Source: Notoacmeibacter marinus (GTDB lineage: Bacteria > Pseudomonadota > Alphaproteobacteria > Rhizobiales > Rhizobiaceae). From it: 64,000 bases of DNA. Below are positions 18,211-29,300 of this stretch, one piece after another; within the stretch, counting starts at the first letter, position 1; the number at the start of each line of letters is the position of its first letter. Location: assembly GCF_002238045.1 (NCBI RefSeq), contig NZ_NBYO01000003.1, positions 434,001-498,000 on the forward strand, written 5' to 3'. The translations under genes were made by a program, and so were the position numbers. Below the pieces are notes generated by a model, which worked only from the letters and a program-made list of their open reading frames with translations, made no database searches and was not told the origin of the DNA.

Positions 18211-19071
18211 ATGGCGTCGAATGGTGCAGAAGCCCGCAAATTGCGCAAGGCGATCATTCCCGCAGCCGGTTTCGGCTCCCGCATGCTTCCGGCAACCAAG
18301 AGCATTCCGAAGGAAATGCTGCCCGTCGTCGACCGTCCTCTTATCCATTACATCGTCGCCGAGGCGCTTGAGGCCGGCATCGAGCACGTCGCCATCGTCA
18401 CGTCGCGTCAGAAGGGCGAGATCGAGGATTATTTCGACGAGCATTTCGAGCTGGATCGCACACTTCGCGAAAGCGGAAAGAACGAACTGGCCGATCGCCT
18501 CCAGTCGGATGTGCCGGGCGTCGGATCCGTCTCCTTTGTGCGGCAGCAGCGGGCCGAGGGTCTCGGCCATGCCATCTGGAGCGCCCGCCAACTCGTCGGC
18601 GACGAGCCTTTCGCCGTGCTTCTGCCGGACATGCTGAAGGTCGGCGCCAGAGGATGTCTTGCAGAAATGGTGGAGATGTATGACGAGACCGGCGGCAATA
18701 TCATCGCCGTGATGTCCTGCGATCCGGCCGACACGCATAAATACGGGATCGTCTCGCTGGAGGGCGACGGCCCTCTGATCAACGCCATCGTTGAGAAGCC
18801 GGAAAAGGGCACCGCCCCATCCAATCTCTACGTGTCGGGGCGCTACATTCTCCAACCCGAAATCTTCAACATAATCGAGACGTTGGAGCGCGGCGCCGGC
18901 AATGAGATTCAACTGACCGACGCCATTGTGAAGCTGATGGACGACCAGGAGGTTCGCGCCTGCGAGTTCCAGGGCCATGTCTATGATTGCGGCAATCCCG
19001 CCGGCTATGTCTCGGCAAATGTGAATGTCGCAAGACGGCGCGGCATCGCCATCGAGGTCCATGAGGATTAG
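18211..19071 (+). CDS. galU: UTP-glucose-1-phosphate uridylyltransferase
   Basis: Makes UDP-glucose from UTP and glucose 1-phosphate, the precursor for UDP-glucuronate and many surface glycans. The 286-aa protein has the nucleotidyltransferase signature AAGFGSRMLPATKSIPKEM near the N-terminus, then MLPVVDRPLIHYIV and later GIVSLEGDGPLI with VEKPEKGTAPSN. AAGGGGAG lies upstream of the ATG. It stands alone on the plus strand, convergent with frcA. Its product would feed Ugd (53635-54939) in the polysaccharide region. Confidence 0.95.
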   Translation: MASNGAEARKLRKAIIPAAGFGSRMLPATKSIPKEMLPVVDRPLIHYIVAEALEAGIEHVAIVTSRQKGEIEDYFDEHFELDRTLRESGKNELADRLQSDVPGVGSVSFVRQQRAEGLGHAIWSARQLVGDEPFAVLLPDMLKVGARGCLAEMVEMYDETGGNIIAVMSCDPADTHKYGIVSLEGDGPLINAIVEKPEKGTAPSNLYVSGRYILQPEIFNIIETLERGAGNEIQLTDAIVKLMDDQEVRACEFQGHVYDCGNPAGYVSANVNVARRRGIAIEVHED

Positions 19072-19095
19072 GCCGAGGTCCGGCTGGCGGCGCGG

Positions 19096-19874
<779 letters not shown>

Positions 19875-19878
<4 letters not shown>

Positions 19879-20948
19879 GCCGAGACCTTTCTGATCCACT
19901 GGTCCACGGCGACCGCGCCGATAATGAGAAATCCGATCAGCATGTAGGTCCATTGCGGGTCGGTCCCGATGATCCGAAGCCCCAGATTGAAGACGCCGAC
20001 GATCAGCGCGCCGAACAGCATGCCCATGATGGAGCCGCGCCCGCCGAACAGGGAAATGCCGCCGATCACCACTGCGGTGATGCTCTCAATATTTGTGAAC
20101 TGGCCGGATGTCGGAGAGACCGAGCCGAGCCGGCCGATCAGCACCCAGCCGGCGAAGGCGCAGATCACGCCGGCCAAAATATAAACCGACAGAACGGTGC
20201 GCTTGACCTGCACGCCCGATAATTCGGCCGCCTCCGCATCGTCGCCCACTGCATAGACGTGGCGGCCCCAGGCCGTGTTGTTCAACGCATAGGCCAGACC
20301 CACGACCAGCAGAACCATGGCGATGACGCCGAAAGTGAAGACCGCGCCGCCAAAGCGAATGCTTTCGCCAAAGAACTGCAATAGAGGGGCTTCCTGCGCA
20401 ATCTCCTGGCTGCGGATGGTTTCGTTGGCCGAGTAGAGAAAGTTCGTCGCCAGGAAAATCTGCCAGGTGCCGAGCGTCACGATAAAGGGTGGCAGTTTGA
20501 CCCAGGCAACCAGAAAGCCGTTGATCGCGCCGCATAACGCGCCAACCCCAAAGCCGACCGCAATGGCGAGCGGAGCCGGCAGTCCGACATTCATGGCCAT
20601 CTGGCCCATGACGACGGAAGACAGCACCATGATGGCGCCGACGGACAGTTCGATGCCCGCAATCAGAATGACCAGACTCTGTGCCGCGCCGACAATGCCG
20701 ACAATCGCCACCTGCTGAAGAATCAGCGTCAGAGCGAAAGCCGACATGAAGCGGCTGCCCAGATAGAGGCCGAAGATCAGTACCGAGGCCGTCAGAACGA
20801 TCAGCGGCACCAGCGAAGGATTGGAATGCAGCATATGCTGGATATTCTCCAGCGTGCTGCGCTTGCGTTCGAAGCTCGCCACGTTCCGGCTCGAACCGGC
20901 CAGAACGGACTCGTAATCGTCCGATTTCGAGGTGTCGCCCGTGCTCAT
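19875..20948 (-). CDS. frcC: Fructose ABC transporter, permease
   Basis: Integral membrane permease of the RbsC/FrcC family, 357 aa. About nine or ten hydrophobic segments follow a 60-residue hydrophilic N-terminus. The family's cytoplasmic coupling region ITAVVIGGISLFGGRGS is clear. The start at 20948 is preferred over an upstream in-frame ATG because GGGAGGGG precedes it at a suitable distance. It lies 124 bp downstream of frcB and overlaps frcA by 4 nt. Together with FrcA and FrcB it would form a sugar importer. Confidence 0.88.
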
Positions 20949-21072
20949 ATCGCCCCTCCCGGTCTCCAATCCGCCTGCGAACATACGCGCTGGCGCATCG
21001 CTGGTACATATCCGGACGATCGGCAGGTCCGTGGCCCGCCGATCACCCGTTTTCCGCTATCGCTTCGAGCCG

Positions 21073-22107
21073 TCAGCCCCAGCAGCGGTCGGTGCCTTCG
21101 CCGACGTCGATGGATTCCACCCCGTCGACCGCTTCGCCTGTCACCAGATTCACGCCGGTATCTGTGAAGTTCTTGCCTTCGGTGGTTTCGGGTTTCGTGC
21201 CGTCCTTGGCGTAAGCCGCGATGGCCTCAATCCCCTTTGACGCCATCAGCAGAGGATATTGCTGGCTCGTCGCGCCGATCACGCCATCTTCGACATTCTT
21301 GACGCCCGGACAGCCGCCATCGACCGAGACAATCAGAACATCGCCTTCCTTGCCGACGGATTTCAGCGCTTCATAAGCGCCGGCCGCTGCCGGTTCGTTG
21401 ATGGTGTAGACAACGTTGATGCCCGGATCCTTCTGCAGGCAATTCTCCATGGCCCTTCGGCCACCTTCCTCATTGCCATCGGTCACATCGTTGCAGACAA
21501 TGCGAGGATCGTCCTCGTCGCCGATCACGTTCTCATCCTTCGTGTCGATCCCGAAGCCGGTCAGGAAGCCCTGATCGCGAAGCACGTCGACTGTGGGTTG
21601 CGACTCGGCAAGATCGAGCATCGCGATTTTGGCATTCTCGGCCTCCTCGCCAAGTTTCGCGTTGGCCCATTGGCCGATCAGTTCACCGGCAACGAAATTG
21701 TCGGTTGCGAATGTCGCGTCGGCGGCATCGATCGGATCGAGCGGGGTGTCGAGCGCGATCACCAGAAGACCCGCATCGCGCGCCTTCTGCACGGAATCGA
21801 CAATGGCCTTCGTGTCCGAGGGCGTGATCAGTATGCCTTTCGCCCCGGCTGCAATGCAGCTCTCGATCGCCTGCACCTGGCTTTGATTGTCGCCGTCGAT
21901 ACGGCCCGCATAGCTTTGCAGCTGAATGCCGAGTTCCTCAGCCTTCTGCTGGGCACCCTCTTTCATCTTTACGAAGAAGGGATTGGTGTCGGTCTTGGTG
22001 ATCAGGCAGGCCGTCGTGCCGTCCTGTGCGCTTGCCGGCGCTGCGAGAGCCAGTCCCGAAACGGCTGCGCCAGCCATAAGCATCGCGCGAAAGCAAATCG
22101 AAGTCAT
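21073..22107 (-). CDS. frcB: Fructose ABC transporter, periplasmic substrate-binding protein
   Basis: Periplasmic sugar-binding protein of the RbsB/FrcB family, 344 aa. It has a signal peptide with core [12 protein letters not shown], cleaved near residue 28. The fold-type-I motifs are present: [38 protein letters not shown] and [14 protein letters not shown] stands about 7 nt before the ATG at 22107, which decides the start. It is the first gene of the importer operon and is divergent from frcR. The operator 117-150 bp upstream of its start should control both directions. Confidence 0.9.
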   Translation of the reverse strand: MTSICFRAMLMAGAAVSGLALAAPASAQDGTTACLITKTDTNPFFVKMKEGAQQKAEELGIQLQSYAGRIDGDNQSQVQAIESCIAAGAKGILITPSDTKAIVDSVQKARDAGLLVIALDTPLDPIDAADATFATDNFVAGELIGQWANAKLGEEAENAKIAMLDLAESQPTVDVLRDQGFLTGFGIDTKDENVIGDEDDPRIVCNDVTDGNEEGGRRAMENCLQKDPGINVVYTINEPAAAGAYEALKSVGKEGDVLIVSVDGGCPGVKNVEDGVIGATSQQYPLLMASKGIEAIAAYAKDGTKPETTEGKNFTDTGVNLVTGEAVDGVESIDVGEGTDRCWG

Positions 22108-22223
22108 GTCATTTCCTCCCATTGGTCAGACTCGGGCAGGACGACCAAAGCCCTGCCCCGACTACGCAGACCGGCCTCCCCCGGTCCGCTTCGAGTTTCA
22201 GCATTGCGAGATCGCGACCCGGT

Positions 22224-22257
22224 GTCAATAATAAATCACAGTGATTTAATAATTGAC
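22224..22257. promoter_or_regulatory. Palindromic operator in the frcB-frcR intergenic region
   Basis: The inner core TAAATCAC-A-GTGATTTA (22232-22248) is a perfect 8-bp inverted repeat around a single central A. Flanking it, GTCAAT (22224-22229) and ATTGAC (22252-22257) form a second inverted repeat offset by one base. It is the only AT-rich patch in an otherwise GC-rich 219-bp divergent gap between a ROK regulator and the importer. It is most simply the FrcR binding site and probably overlaps a promoter. Binding has not been shown. Confidence 0.6.
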
Positions 22258-22326
22258 GACAGCCCCCTGCCTCATTCATGATTGGCACGCTTGAAGCCGG
22301 AGCCGGCCGATAGCAGGGAGGTTGTC

Positions 22327-23583
22327 ATGAGCACATCGAATGATGTCTCGCAGGAGGAGGTCGGGCGATTCGGGCGCGGCTCCAATCAATCCGTTCTTCG
22401 GGCGCATAATGAACGGCTCGTTCTGACGCTGCTGCGCAATCACGGTCCGCTGGCCAAATCGCAAATCGCCAAAATGACCGGCCTGTCCGCACAGGCGGCC
22501 GGCGTCATCATGGGCCGGCTGGAGATGGAAGGGCTTCTGCGACGCGGCGTTCCGCGACGGGGGCGTGTGGGCCAACCATCCGTTCCCATGACCATCGCGC
22601 CCGACTGCGCCTTTTTCATCGGGTTGAAGATCGGTCGCCGGGTCAGCGAACTCGTTCTGATCGATTTCATGGGCCGCGCCATCTGCCAATTGTCCCAACC
22701 GCACTTCTGCCCGACACCGGACGAGACGATCGTCTTCGCCAAGGATGGCACACGGCGTCTGCTGGAATCGCTGGACCCGGCCGCCCGCGAACGTGTTGCC
22801 GGCATGGGCGTGGCCACGCCGTTCCAGCTCTGGGAGTGGGCCGAACAGATTGGAGCGCCGGCCGAGACCATCGCCTCCTGGCGTGATGCGGATGTGGGCG
22901 CGCGGCTGCGGGCCAGCTTTTCTTGGCCCGTGCATATTCAGAACGATGCGTCGGCGGCCTGCGGCGCCGAACTGGCCTTCGCCAATCCGCCGGAAGATGA
23001 TTTTCTCTACTTCTTTGTCGGCTCGCTGATCGGTGGCGGCGTCGTTCTGAATGGCAGCCTTTATACCGGCCGCCGGGGCAATGCCGGCGCGCTGGGGTCC
23101 ATGCCGGTCACGCGCCGCGACCGGGCCGGCCATCCGCTGGCCCAGCTCATCGATATCGCTTCCATCTCTTCGCTGGAGCGCAAGATGATCTTCGCCGACC
23201 TTCCACTCTCCGGCGTTCGCGACGCCGCCGCCTGTTGGACAATACCGGACGAACTGCTGGACAAATGGATCGGCGAGGCGGGCGACGCGTTGGCGCAGGC
23301 GATCCTGTCCGCCTGCGCCGTGATCGATTTCGAGGCGGCTATCATCGATGGCAGCCTGCCGGAGGCCGTCCGCAAGCGCCTGGTTCAACGCGCCAGAGAT
23401 ACGCTTTGCGGCATGAACGATCGCGGCATCGATCTGCCGGTCGTACGTGAGGGCGCGGTTGGCGCCAATGCGCGGGCGCTTGGCGCTGCCAGCCTGCCGC
23501 TCTTCGACCGGTTTCTGCTGTCGCCGAGAACGCTCGCGGCCTCGCAGATATGGTCTGGCCAGGCCAGCATGCCATTGACCTGA
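22327..23583 (+). CDS. frcR: ROK family transcriptional regulator (FrcR-like)
   Basis: Predicted sugar-responsive repressor. The 418-aa protein has an N-terminal winged helix (about residues 28-85, GPLAKSQIAKMTGLSAQAA) followed by a ROK sugar-kinase-like domain. The region where catalytic ROK kinases carry the CxCGxxGC zinc motif has no Cys cluster here, so it is a regulator and not a kinase. AGGGAGG precedes the ATG at 22327; an upstream ATG in frame lacks a site. Divergent from frcB and followed by frcK, it probably controls both through the palindrome at 22224-22257. Confidence 0.86.
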   Translation: MSTSNDVSQEEVGRFGRGSNQSVLRAHNERLVLTLLRNHGPLAKSQIAKMTGLSAQAAGVIMGRLEMEGLLRRGVPRRGRVGQPSVPMTIAPDCAFFIGLKIGRRVSELVLIDFMGRAICQLSQPHFCPTPDETIVFAKDGTRRLLESLDPAARERVAGMGVATPFQLWEWAEQIGAPAETIASWRDADVGARLRASFSWPVHIQNDASAACGAELAFANPPEDDFLYFFVGSLIGGGVVLNGSLYTGRRGNAGALGSMPVTRRDRAGHPLAQLIDIASISSLERKMIFADLPLSGVRDAAACWTIPDELLDKWIGEAGDALAQAILSACAVIDFEAAIIDGSLPEAVRKRLVQRARDTLCGMNDRGIDLPVVREGAVGANARALGAASLPLFDRFLLSPRTLAASQIWSGQASMPLT

Positions 23584-23673
23584 AAGGCAGATTTTTTAAC
23601 CGCGGCCCGCCAAACGGGCCATGACGTTTTCAATAGCTAGAGAGAGGCGCTGCCATCGTGGCGGTGAAACAGA

Positions 23674-24603
23674 ATGATCCTTTGTTGCGGCGAGGCCCTG
23701 ATCGACATGCTGCCCCGCCAGACCGCCGATGGCGAAACGGCATTTCTGCCCGTCTCGGGCGGCGCCGTGTTCAACACCGCCATTGCCCTTGGCCGTCTCG
23801 GCGCACCGACCGGCTTCTTCTCCGGCCTGTCGATCGATCTGTTCGGCGAGCAATTGTGCCGATCGCTTGAAGAAAGCGGCGTCGATTATTCCATGGCGGC
23901 GCGAACTGACCAGCCTACCACGCTTGCCTTCGTCACGCTGAAGGATGGCCAGGCGCGATACAATTTCTACGATGAGAACACCGCCGGGCGCATGCTGGAT
24001 AACAGCGCCTCGCCCGATCTCGAAAGCATGCCGCTCGAAGCGCTTTTCTTCGGCGGGATTTCGCTGATCAACGAGCCTGCGGCGCGAACTTACGAAGCCT
24101 TCATGCTGAGCGCCGCCAACCGGGTACCGGTGATGCTCGATCCGAATATCCGCGCCAATTTCATCGGCGACGAACCGGCCTATCGCGCACGGATCGAGCG
24201 AATGATCGCAGCCAGCACGATTCTGAAAGTTTCGGACGAGGACCTCGCATGGCTGATGGGATCTGGCGACCCCCACGATATTGCGCGTCGCCTGCTGCAA
24301 AACGGGCCGGCTATGATTATCGTAACGCGCGGTGCGGAAGGCGCATTCGCCATCACACAAAGCGCGCGGACTGCCCTGCCCGCCCAGCGCGTCGAGGTGG
24401 TCGATACGGTCGGCGCCGGCGATACGTTCAATGCGGGCGTCCTGTGCGCCCTGCACGAGACGGGCAATCTGTCGCGCGAAGTCATCGAAGCACTGAGCGA
24501 CGAAGAGATCGCCGAATGTCTTCGCCTTGGCATTGAGGCTGCGGCGATAACCGTCACCCGGGCCGGCGCGAACCCGCCACGGCGGGATGAACTGGCTGTC
24601 TGA
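23674..24603 (+). CDS. frcK: Fructokinase, PfkB family
   Basis: Cytoplasmic ribokinase-type sugar kinase, 309 aa, expected to phosphorylate the sugar imported by FrcBCA. N-terminal ILCCGEALIDMLPR and GGAVFNTAIALGRLG form the substrate-binding region. The C-terminal PfkB signature DTVGAGDTFNAGVL holds the catalytic Asp. It follows frcR by 90 bp in the same direction. The ribosome binding site is weak. The fructose assignment is from context and from similarity to FrcK-type kinases; other ketoses are possible. Confidence 0.85.
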   Translation: MILCCGEALIDMLPRQTADGETAFLPVSGGAVFNTAIALGRLGAPTGFFSGLSIDLFGEQLCRSLEESGVDYSMAARTDQPTTLAFVTLKDGQARYNFYDENTAGRMLDNSASPDLESMPLEALFFGGISLINEPAARTYEAFMLSAANRVPVMLDPNIRANFIGDEPAYRARIERMIAASTILKVSDEDLAWLMGSGDPHDIARRLLQNGPAMIIVTRGAEGAFAITQSARTALPAQRVEVVDTVGAGDTFNAGVLCALHETGNLSREVIEALSDEEIAECLRLGIEAAAITVTRAGANPPRRDELAV

Positions 24604-24655
24604 ACGGCAAGCGCAAACGCCGTGGAACGATCTCGCAATCTTTGCCCTTTTTCTA

Positions 24656-24685
24656 TTGCGAAACGGCAGTCATTTGGCCTAGATG
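24656..24685 (+). promoter_or_regulatory. Candidate promoter of tRNA-Ser
   Basis: TTGCGA (24656-24661) and TAGATG (24680-24685) are separated by 18 nt, and the -10-like element ends 8 nt before the mature tRNA 5' end. This fits a housekeeping sigma promoter. The match is moderate and rests on position as much as on sequence. Confidence 0.4.
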
Positions 24686-24693
24686 CGGCGCGT

Positions 24694-24783
24694 GGAGAGG
24701 TGGCCGAGTGGTCGAAGGCGCTCCCCTGCTAAGGGAGTAGACGGGAGACCGTCTCGAGGGTTCGAATCCCTTCCTCTCCGCCA
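24694..24783 (+). tRNA. tRNA-Ser (anticodon GCT)
   Basis: A full class II tRNA can be folded. The acceptor stem GGAGAGG pairs with CCTCTCC, the discriminator is G and CCA is encoded (24781-24783). The D arm starts TGGCCGAGTGG. The anticodon stem CTCCC/GGGAG encloses the loop CTGCTAA with anticodon GCT. A long variable arm (GACGG...CCGTC) is characteristic of tRNA-Ser, and the T arm contains GGTTCGAATCC. It reads AGC/AGU serine codons. It sits alone between frcK and pntB. Confidence 0.95.
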
Positions 24784-24853
24784 TTTGCTCATCAAAATTC
24801 GCTCGACATGTTCGGTCGATACGGGACTCGCGATAGCGAGGTGGCCTGTGATG

Positions 24854-24886
24854 AAAAAAAACGCGCCCTTTCGGGCGCGCCTTTTT
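24854..24886. terminator. Bidirectional rho-independent terminator
   Basis: A perfect 7-bp stem CGCGCCC/GGGCGCG with a TTTC loop (24862-24879). On the minus strand it is followed by eight T residues, and on the plus strand by CC and five T residues. It can end the pntAB transcript coming from the right and the tRNA-Ser transcript coming from the left. Confidence 0.8.
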
Positions 24887-24911
24887 GTTTCTCGAAAGCC
24901 GATCTCTTCGG

Positions 24912-26408
24912 TCAGTCGATCAGAGCCAGAAGATCGGTGACGGAGGCCTTCGCGTCGCCATAGAACATGCGGGTGTTGTCCTTGTAAAAGAGCGGGTTCT
25001 CGATGCCCGAATAGCCGGTGCCCTGCCCGCGCTTGGACACGAAAACCTGCTTGGCCTTCCACACTTCCAGAACCGGCATGCCGGCTATGGGCGAATTGGG
25101 ATCGTCCTGCGCCGCCGGATTGACGATATCGTTGGAGCCGATGACGATCACCACGTCGGTCGACGGGAAATCGTCGTTGATCTCGTCCATTTCGAGCACG
25201 ATGTCGTAAGGCACCTTCGCTTCGGCCAGCAATACGTTCATATGGCCCGGCAGACGACCGGCCACGGGATGGATCGCGAATCGCACGTCCTTGCCCATGC
25301 TGCGCAGCTTGCGGGTCAATTCGGAGACCGCCTGCTGGGCCTGCGCCACCGCCATGCCGTAACCTGGCACGATGACGATGCTGTCGGCCTCCTGCAAGGC
25401 ATTGGCCACGCCATCGGCATCGATCGCCACCTGCTCGCCATCCATCTCCATTGCCGGGCCGGAAGCGCCGCCGAAACCGCCCAGAATCACGGAAATGAAG
25501 GAGCGGTTCATGGCCTTGCACATGATGTAGGAAAGGATCGCGCCGGACGAGCCGACCAGCGCACCGGTGACGATCAGCAGATCGTTGCCGAGCGAAAAGC
25601 CGATAGCCGACGCTGCCCAGCCCGAATAGGAATTCAACATGGACACCACGACAGGCATGTCGGCACCGCCAATACCCATGATGAGATGGTAACCGATAAA
25701 GAGCGCCAGAATCGTCAGAAGAACCAGCGTCCACGACCCCATGCCGCTCAAATACATCACGGTCAGCAGCAGCGAGCCGGCAGCGGCGGCGGCGTTCAGC
25801 ATATGCCCGCCCGGAAGCTGTTTGGCCGCGGAGTTCACCTTGCCGGCCAGCTTTCCATAGGCGACGACCGACCCGGTGAAGGTCACCGCGCCGATCCAGA
25901 TACCAAGGACCAGTTCGACGCGCAGGATACCGATCTCGACCGAGGACTTCTTTGCGATGAGCTGGCCGAAGGAGGAAAGCCCCTCGTGGATCACCTTCGG
26001 CAGGCCGATGGCGGTGTAACCATCGGCGTCGACCGCGCCGAAGATCTGGCCAGCGCCCGCGTAGATCCCGGCGACATGATTGATCATGATATCGGCGTTG
26101 AATCCGACAAAGACCGCCGCCAGGCCCACCAGCGAATGCATGATCGCGACAAGCTCCGGCATCTGGGTCATCTGGACCCGGGTGGCGAGCACATAGCCGA
26201 CGCCAGCGCCCAATGCGATCAGAACGAGCGAGACGACAAAGAAGCCCTGCCCCGGCCCGGCCATGGTGGCGATAACGGCGATGGCCATGCCGACAATGCC
26301 GTACCAGACGGCGCGCTTGGCGCTTTCCTGCCCGCTGAGGCCGCCAAGCGAAAGGATGAAGAGAACAGCCGCAATCGCGTAGGCTGCAATGGTAAATCCG
26401 AATTCCAT
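24912..26408 (-). CDS. pntB: NAD(P) transhydrogenase subunit beta
   Basis: Membrane subunit of the proton-translocating transhydrogenase, which reduces NADP+ with NADH using the proton-motive force. The 498-aa protein has about nine membrane helices in the first 300 residues. The cytosolic NADP-binding domain III follows, with [15 protein letters not shown] (the GxGxxxA-type fold), [14 protein letters not shown] and [14 protein letters not shown]. The length is a little above the 462 aa of E. coli. It is 13 bp downstream of pntA and ends at the bidirectional terminator. Confidence 0.94.
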   Translation of the reverse strand: MEFGFTIAAYAIAAVLFILSLGGLSGQESAKRAVWYGIVGMAIAVIATMAGPGQGFFVVSLVLIALGAGVGYVLATRVQMTQMPELVAIMHSLVGLAAVFVGFNADIMINHVAGIYAGAGQIFGAVDADGYTAIGLPKVIHEGLSSFGQLIAKKSSVEIGILRVELVLGIWIGAVTFTGSVVAYGKLAGKVNSAAKQLPGGHMLNAAAAAGSLLLTVMYLSGMGSWTLVLLTILALFIGYHLIMGIGGADMPVVVSMLNSYSGWAASAIGFSLGNDLLIVTGALVGSSGAILSYIMCKAMNRSFISVILGGFGGASGPAMEMDGEQVAIDADGVANALQEADSIVIVPGYGMAVAQAQQAVSELTRKLRSMGKDVRFAIHPVAGRLPGHMNVLLAEAKVPYDIVLEMDEINDDFPSTDVVIVIGSNDIVNPAAQDDPNSPIAGMPVLEVWKAKQVFVSKRGQGTGYSGIENPLFYKDNTRMFYGDAKASVTDLLALID

Positions 26409-26421
26409 ATCCGTGGCCCCT

Positions 26422-27996
26422 CTAGGATTTCTGGAACATGGCGAGCATACGCCGGGTCACGAGGAAGCCGCCGAAGATATTGACGGAGGCCATGAAAATA
26501 CTCGCTGCAGCCAGAACCTTGATGGGTATCGAAAACGAGCCGATCTGAATAAGCGCACCAAGAATGATGATCGATGAAATGGCGTTCGTGACAGCCATCA
26601 GCGGGGTGTGCAGACTGTGGCTGACATTCCAGATCACCTGGAAGCCGATGAAGACCGACAGTACGAAAACAATGAAATGCTGCATGAAGCTGGCCGGCGC
26701 AATCAGGCCCACCGCCAGAACCAGCGCCGCGCCGATTGCCAGAAGCGTCACTTGTTGCCTGGTCTGCGCCTTGAACGCCGCCAGTTCGGCCGTCTTCTTC
26801 TCCTCGGCGGTCAGTTCGCGCGGCTTTTCCTTGGGCTTCTGCGCGGCAATGGCCTTCACCTTTGGCGGCGGTGGGGGGAACGTGATTTCGCCTTTGTGCG
26901 CAACAGTTGCACCGCGAATGACGTCATCATCCATATTGTGGTTGACGACGCCATCCTTGTCCGGCGTCAGATCCGTCATCAGATGGCGGATATTGTTGGC
27001 GTAGAGCGACGATGACTGGGTTGCCATGCGCGAGGGAAAATCGGTGTAGCCGATAATGGTCACGCCATTGTCGGTGACGATCTTTTCGTCCTTGACGGTG
27101 AGTTCGCAATTGCCGCCGCGCTCGGCAGCCAGATCGACGATGACGGAGCCCGGCTTCATGGCTTCGACCATATCGGCCGTCCAGAGAACGGGCGCGTCGC
27201 GACCGGGAATAAGAGCCGTCGAGATGACGATGTCGATATCCGGCGCCAATTCGCGGAACTTCTCCAGCTGCGCCTTCTGGAACTCCGGCGAGGACGGTTT
27301 GGCATAACCGCCCGTTTCCGCGCCGTCGGTCTGCTCCTCGGAGAAGTCGAGATACACGAATTCGGCGCCCATGCTCTCGATCTGTTCGGCCACTTCGGGC
27401 CGCACGTCGAACGCATAGGTGATCGCACCCAGCGACGTGGACGCGCCGATGGCCGCCAGGCCCGCCACGCCCGCGCCGATGACCAGCACGCGCGCCGGCG
27501 GCACCTTGCCCGCAGCCGTGACCTGGCCGGTGAAGAACCGGCCGAAATTGTTGGCGGCCTCAATAACGGCGCGGTAGCCCGCGATGTTCGCCATGGAAGA
27601 CAGGGCGTCCATCTTCTGCGCGCGGGAAATGCGCGGCACCATATCCATTGCGATAATTGAGGCACCGGTCGCCTTTACCGCTTCCAAGCGCTCGGGATTG
27701 GCGGCCGGGTAGAAGAAGGACACCAGCGTCTTGTCGTCCGAAAGACGCGCGATTTCCTCATCCGACGGCGGCTGCACCTTCGCGATGATGTCGGCCTGCC
27801 GGAACAGATCGTCGGCACTGTCGACCACTTCCACCCCTGCCGCGCGATAATCCTCGTCGGAGAACCCGGCTAGCGCCCCTGCCCCCTTTTCCACCATCGC
27901 TTCGTGACCGAGCTTGGCCAGGTCCTTGGCCGATGCCGGCGTCAGCGCAACGCGCCGTTCGCCGGGCGCGCTCTCTTTCGGTGAGCCTAGTTTCAT
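26422..27996 (-). CDS. pntA: NAD(P) transhydrogenase subunit alpha
   Basis: NAD(H)-binding subunit of the proton-translocating transhydrogenase. The 524-aa protein carries the alanine-dehydrogenase-like N-terminal region (about 1-380), with [18 protein letters not shown] as NAD-binding loop and the signature around [10 protein letters not shown] charged linker ([14 protein letters not shown]) is followed by three or four C-terminal membrane helices. It is therefore the fused E. coli-type alpha subunit and not the split PntAA/PntAB form found in many alphaproteobacteria. GAGG lies close to the ATG. It forms an operon with pntB. Confidence 0.94.
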   Translation of the reverse strand: MKLGSPKESAPGERRVALTPASAKDLAKLGHEAMVEKGAGALAGFSDEDYRAAGVEVVDSADDLFRQADIIAKVQPPSDEEIARLSDDKTLVSFFYPAANPERLEAVKATGASIIAMDMVPRISRAQKMDALSSMANIAGYRAVIEAANNFGRFFTGQVTAAGKVPPARVLVIGAGVAGLAAIGASTSLGAITYAFDVRPEVAEQIESMGAEFVYLDFSEEQTDGAETGGYAKPSSPEFQKAQLEKFRELAPDIDIVISTALIPGRDAPVLWTADMVEAMKPGSVIVDLAAERGGNCELTVKDEKIVTDNGVTIIGYTDFPSRMATQSSSLYANNIRHLMTDLTPDKDGVVNHNMDDDVIRGATVAHKGEITFPPPPPKVKAIAAQKPKEKPRELTAEEKKTAELAAFKAQTRQQVTLLAIGAALVLAVGLIAPASFMQHFIVFVLSVFIGFQVIWNVSHSLHTPLMAVTNAISSIIILGALIQIGSFSIPIKVLAAASIFMASVNIFGGFLVTRRMLAMFQKS

Positions 27997-28179
27997 GGGT
28001 CCTCACGATGTTCAGGTCGAATGGCAGATGGGCGTTTTACCTATTGGATCGGAATGATGCAGGCAACAGACGTTCCAATGCAACGTGCCATGTGGAATTC
28101 ACATGCCTGGCAACGGCGTTAGGAGAAAGGGCGTTCCAGCAGGAGCGATCCGGTGGCCCGTACGCCGCGACGGTGAGGC

Positions 28180-29217
28180 TCAGACCAGCCCCATTTCCAG
28201 CAATTCCTTCAGATGCGCGGCGCCGACGATCGCACCCTCTTCATCGCGAATGAGGACCGCGCCGATCTTTCGGTCCTGACAGAGGTTCAGAGCGTCGATC
28301 GCCAGGCGGTCCGCGCCGATCGTCACCGGATCGCGCGACATGATCTCTTCCGCCGTCCTGTCGAAGCATTCGCGCCCGGTCAGCGCCCGACGCAGATCGC
28401 CATCGGTCACGATCCCGATCATGCCGCCATCGCGGTCCGCCACGCCGGCAATGCCGCGCCGGCCATCGGTTATCGTCGTGATCACCTCGGTCATCGGCGC
28501 ATCGAACGCAACCCAGGAAAGCGCCACGCGCTCGGGCTGAAGCTCGACGATTTCACGCAGTCGCAGCAATTGCGCGCCCAGCTTGCCGGCGGGATGGAAT
28601 TTGGCGAAATCGTCCCGCTGAAAACCGCGAGCGCGGATGAGCGCTGCCGCAACAGCATCGCCCATCGCCAGCATCAGCGTCGTCGACGTCATGGGGGCCA
28701 GCCCCATGGGACAGGCCTCTTTCGAACGCGGTAGCAGAAGCAGCAGATCGGCATATTGCCCGAGTGACGATTTGGGTGCGGACGTCATTACGATCAGAAA
28801 GATCGAGAAGCGCCGGCAATATTGCAGCACCGGCTTGAACTCGACGCTTTCGCCGGAGTTCGAAATGCAAAGGACAATATCGTTCGAGCCAATCATGCCG
28901 AGATCGCCGTGAGCCGCCTCCGCCGCATGGACGAAAAAGGATGGCGTGCCGGTTGAGGCAAAGGTTGCGGCGATCTTGCTTCCAATATGACCCGATTTGC
29001 CAATACCCACGATGATGACGCGACCCGTGCATCGATGGATGTGCGAGACAACCCGCGCGAAATCCTCGCCGAAGGATTGCTGCAACTCGCGCAGTCCGTC
29101 GATTTCGATCCCGACCGTGGACCGTGCCATCTCGATCAGTTCTGCCGATCCTCTTGCCGTTTCGTCCGGCTGCCGCGTGGCATCGTTCTGCTGAACAGTC
29201 GCGATCATTCGTTTCAT
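28180..29217 (-). CDS. kdsD: Arabinose-5-phosphate isomerase (KpsF/GutQ family)
   Basis: Interconverts ribulose 5-phosphate and arabinose 5-phosphate, the first step to the acidic sugar KDO. The 345-aa protein has an SIS domain (VGIGKSGHIGSKIAATFASTGT, HAAEAAHGDLG, SNSGES) followed by two CBS domains in the last 130 residues (TDGDLRR in the first). The full SIS-CBS-CBS architecture matches KpsF/KdsD. It lies 83 bp downstream of the Wza-like gene on the same strand at the edge of the polysaccharide region. It could serve lipopolysaccharide core, a KDO-containing glycan, or both. Confidence 0.9.
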   Translation of the reverse strand: MKRMIATVQQNDATRQPDETARGSAELIEMARSTVGIEIDGLRELQQSFGEDFARVVSHIHRCTGRVIIVGIGKSGHIGSKIAATFASTGTPSFFVHAAEAAHGDLGMIGSNDIVLCISNSGESVEFKPVLQYCRRFSIFLIVMTSAPKSSLGQYADLLLLLPRSKEACPMGLAPMTSTTLMLAMGDAVAAALIRARGFQRDDFAKFHPAGKLGAQLLRLREIVELQPERVALSWVAFDAPMTEVITTITDGRRGIAGVADRDGGMIGIVTDGDLRRALTGRECFDRTAEEIMSRDPVTIGADRLAIDALNLCQDRKIGAVLIRDEEGAIVGAAHLKELLEMGLV

Positions 29218-29300
29218 TCCTATCTGAAGCGGCCCGCGCGTTCGTCTCCAACGCCAATGCCAATGCCAGTGAAGGTCGACGCGACGTTTACGAAATGGCC

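Noticed and set aside
22327-23583. ROK sugar kinase (enzyme) assignment
   Set aside because: An N-terminal winged helix is present and the Cys-rich zinc motif of catalytic ROK kinases is absent, so it is called a regulator.
24885-26483. Open frame of 532 codons on the plus strand opposite pntB
   Set aside because: Antisense shadow of pntB with His/Asp/Arg-rich translation and no family similarity.
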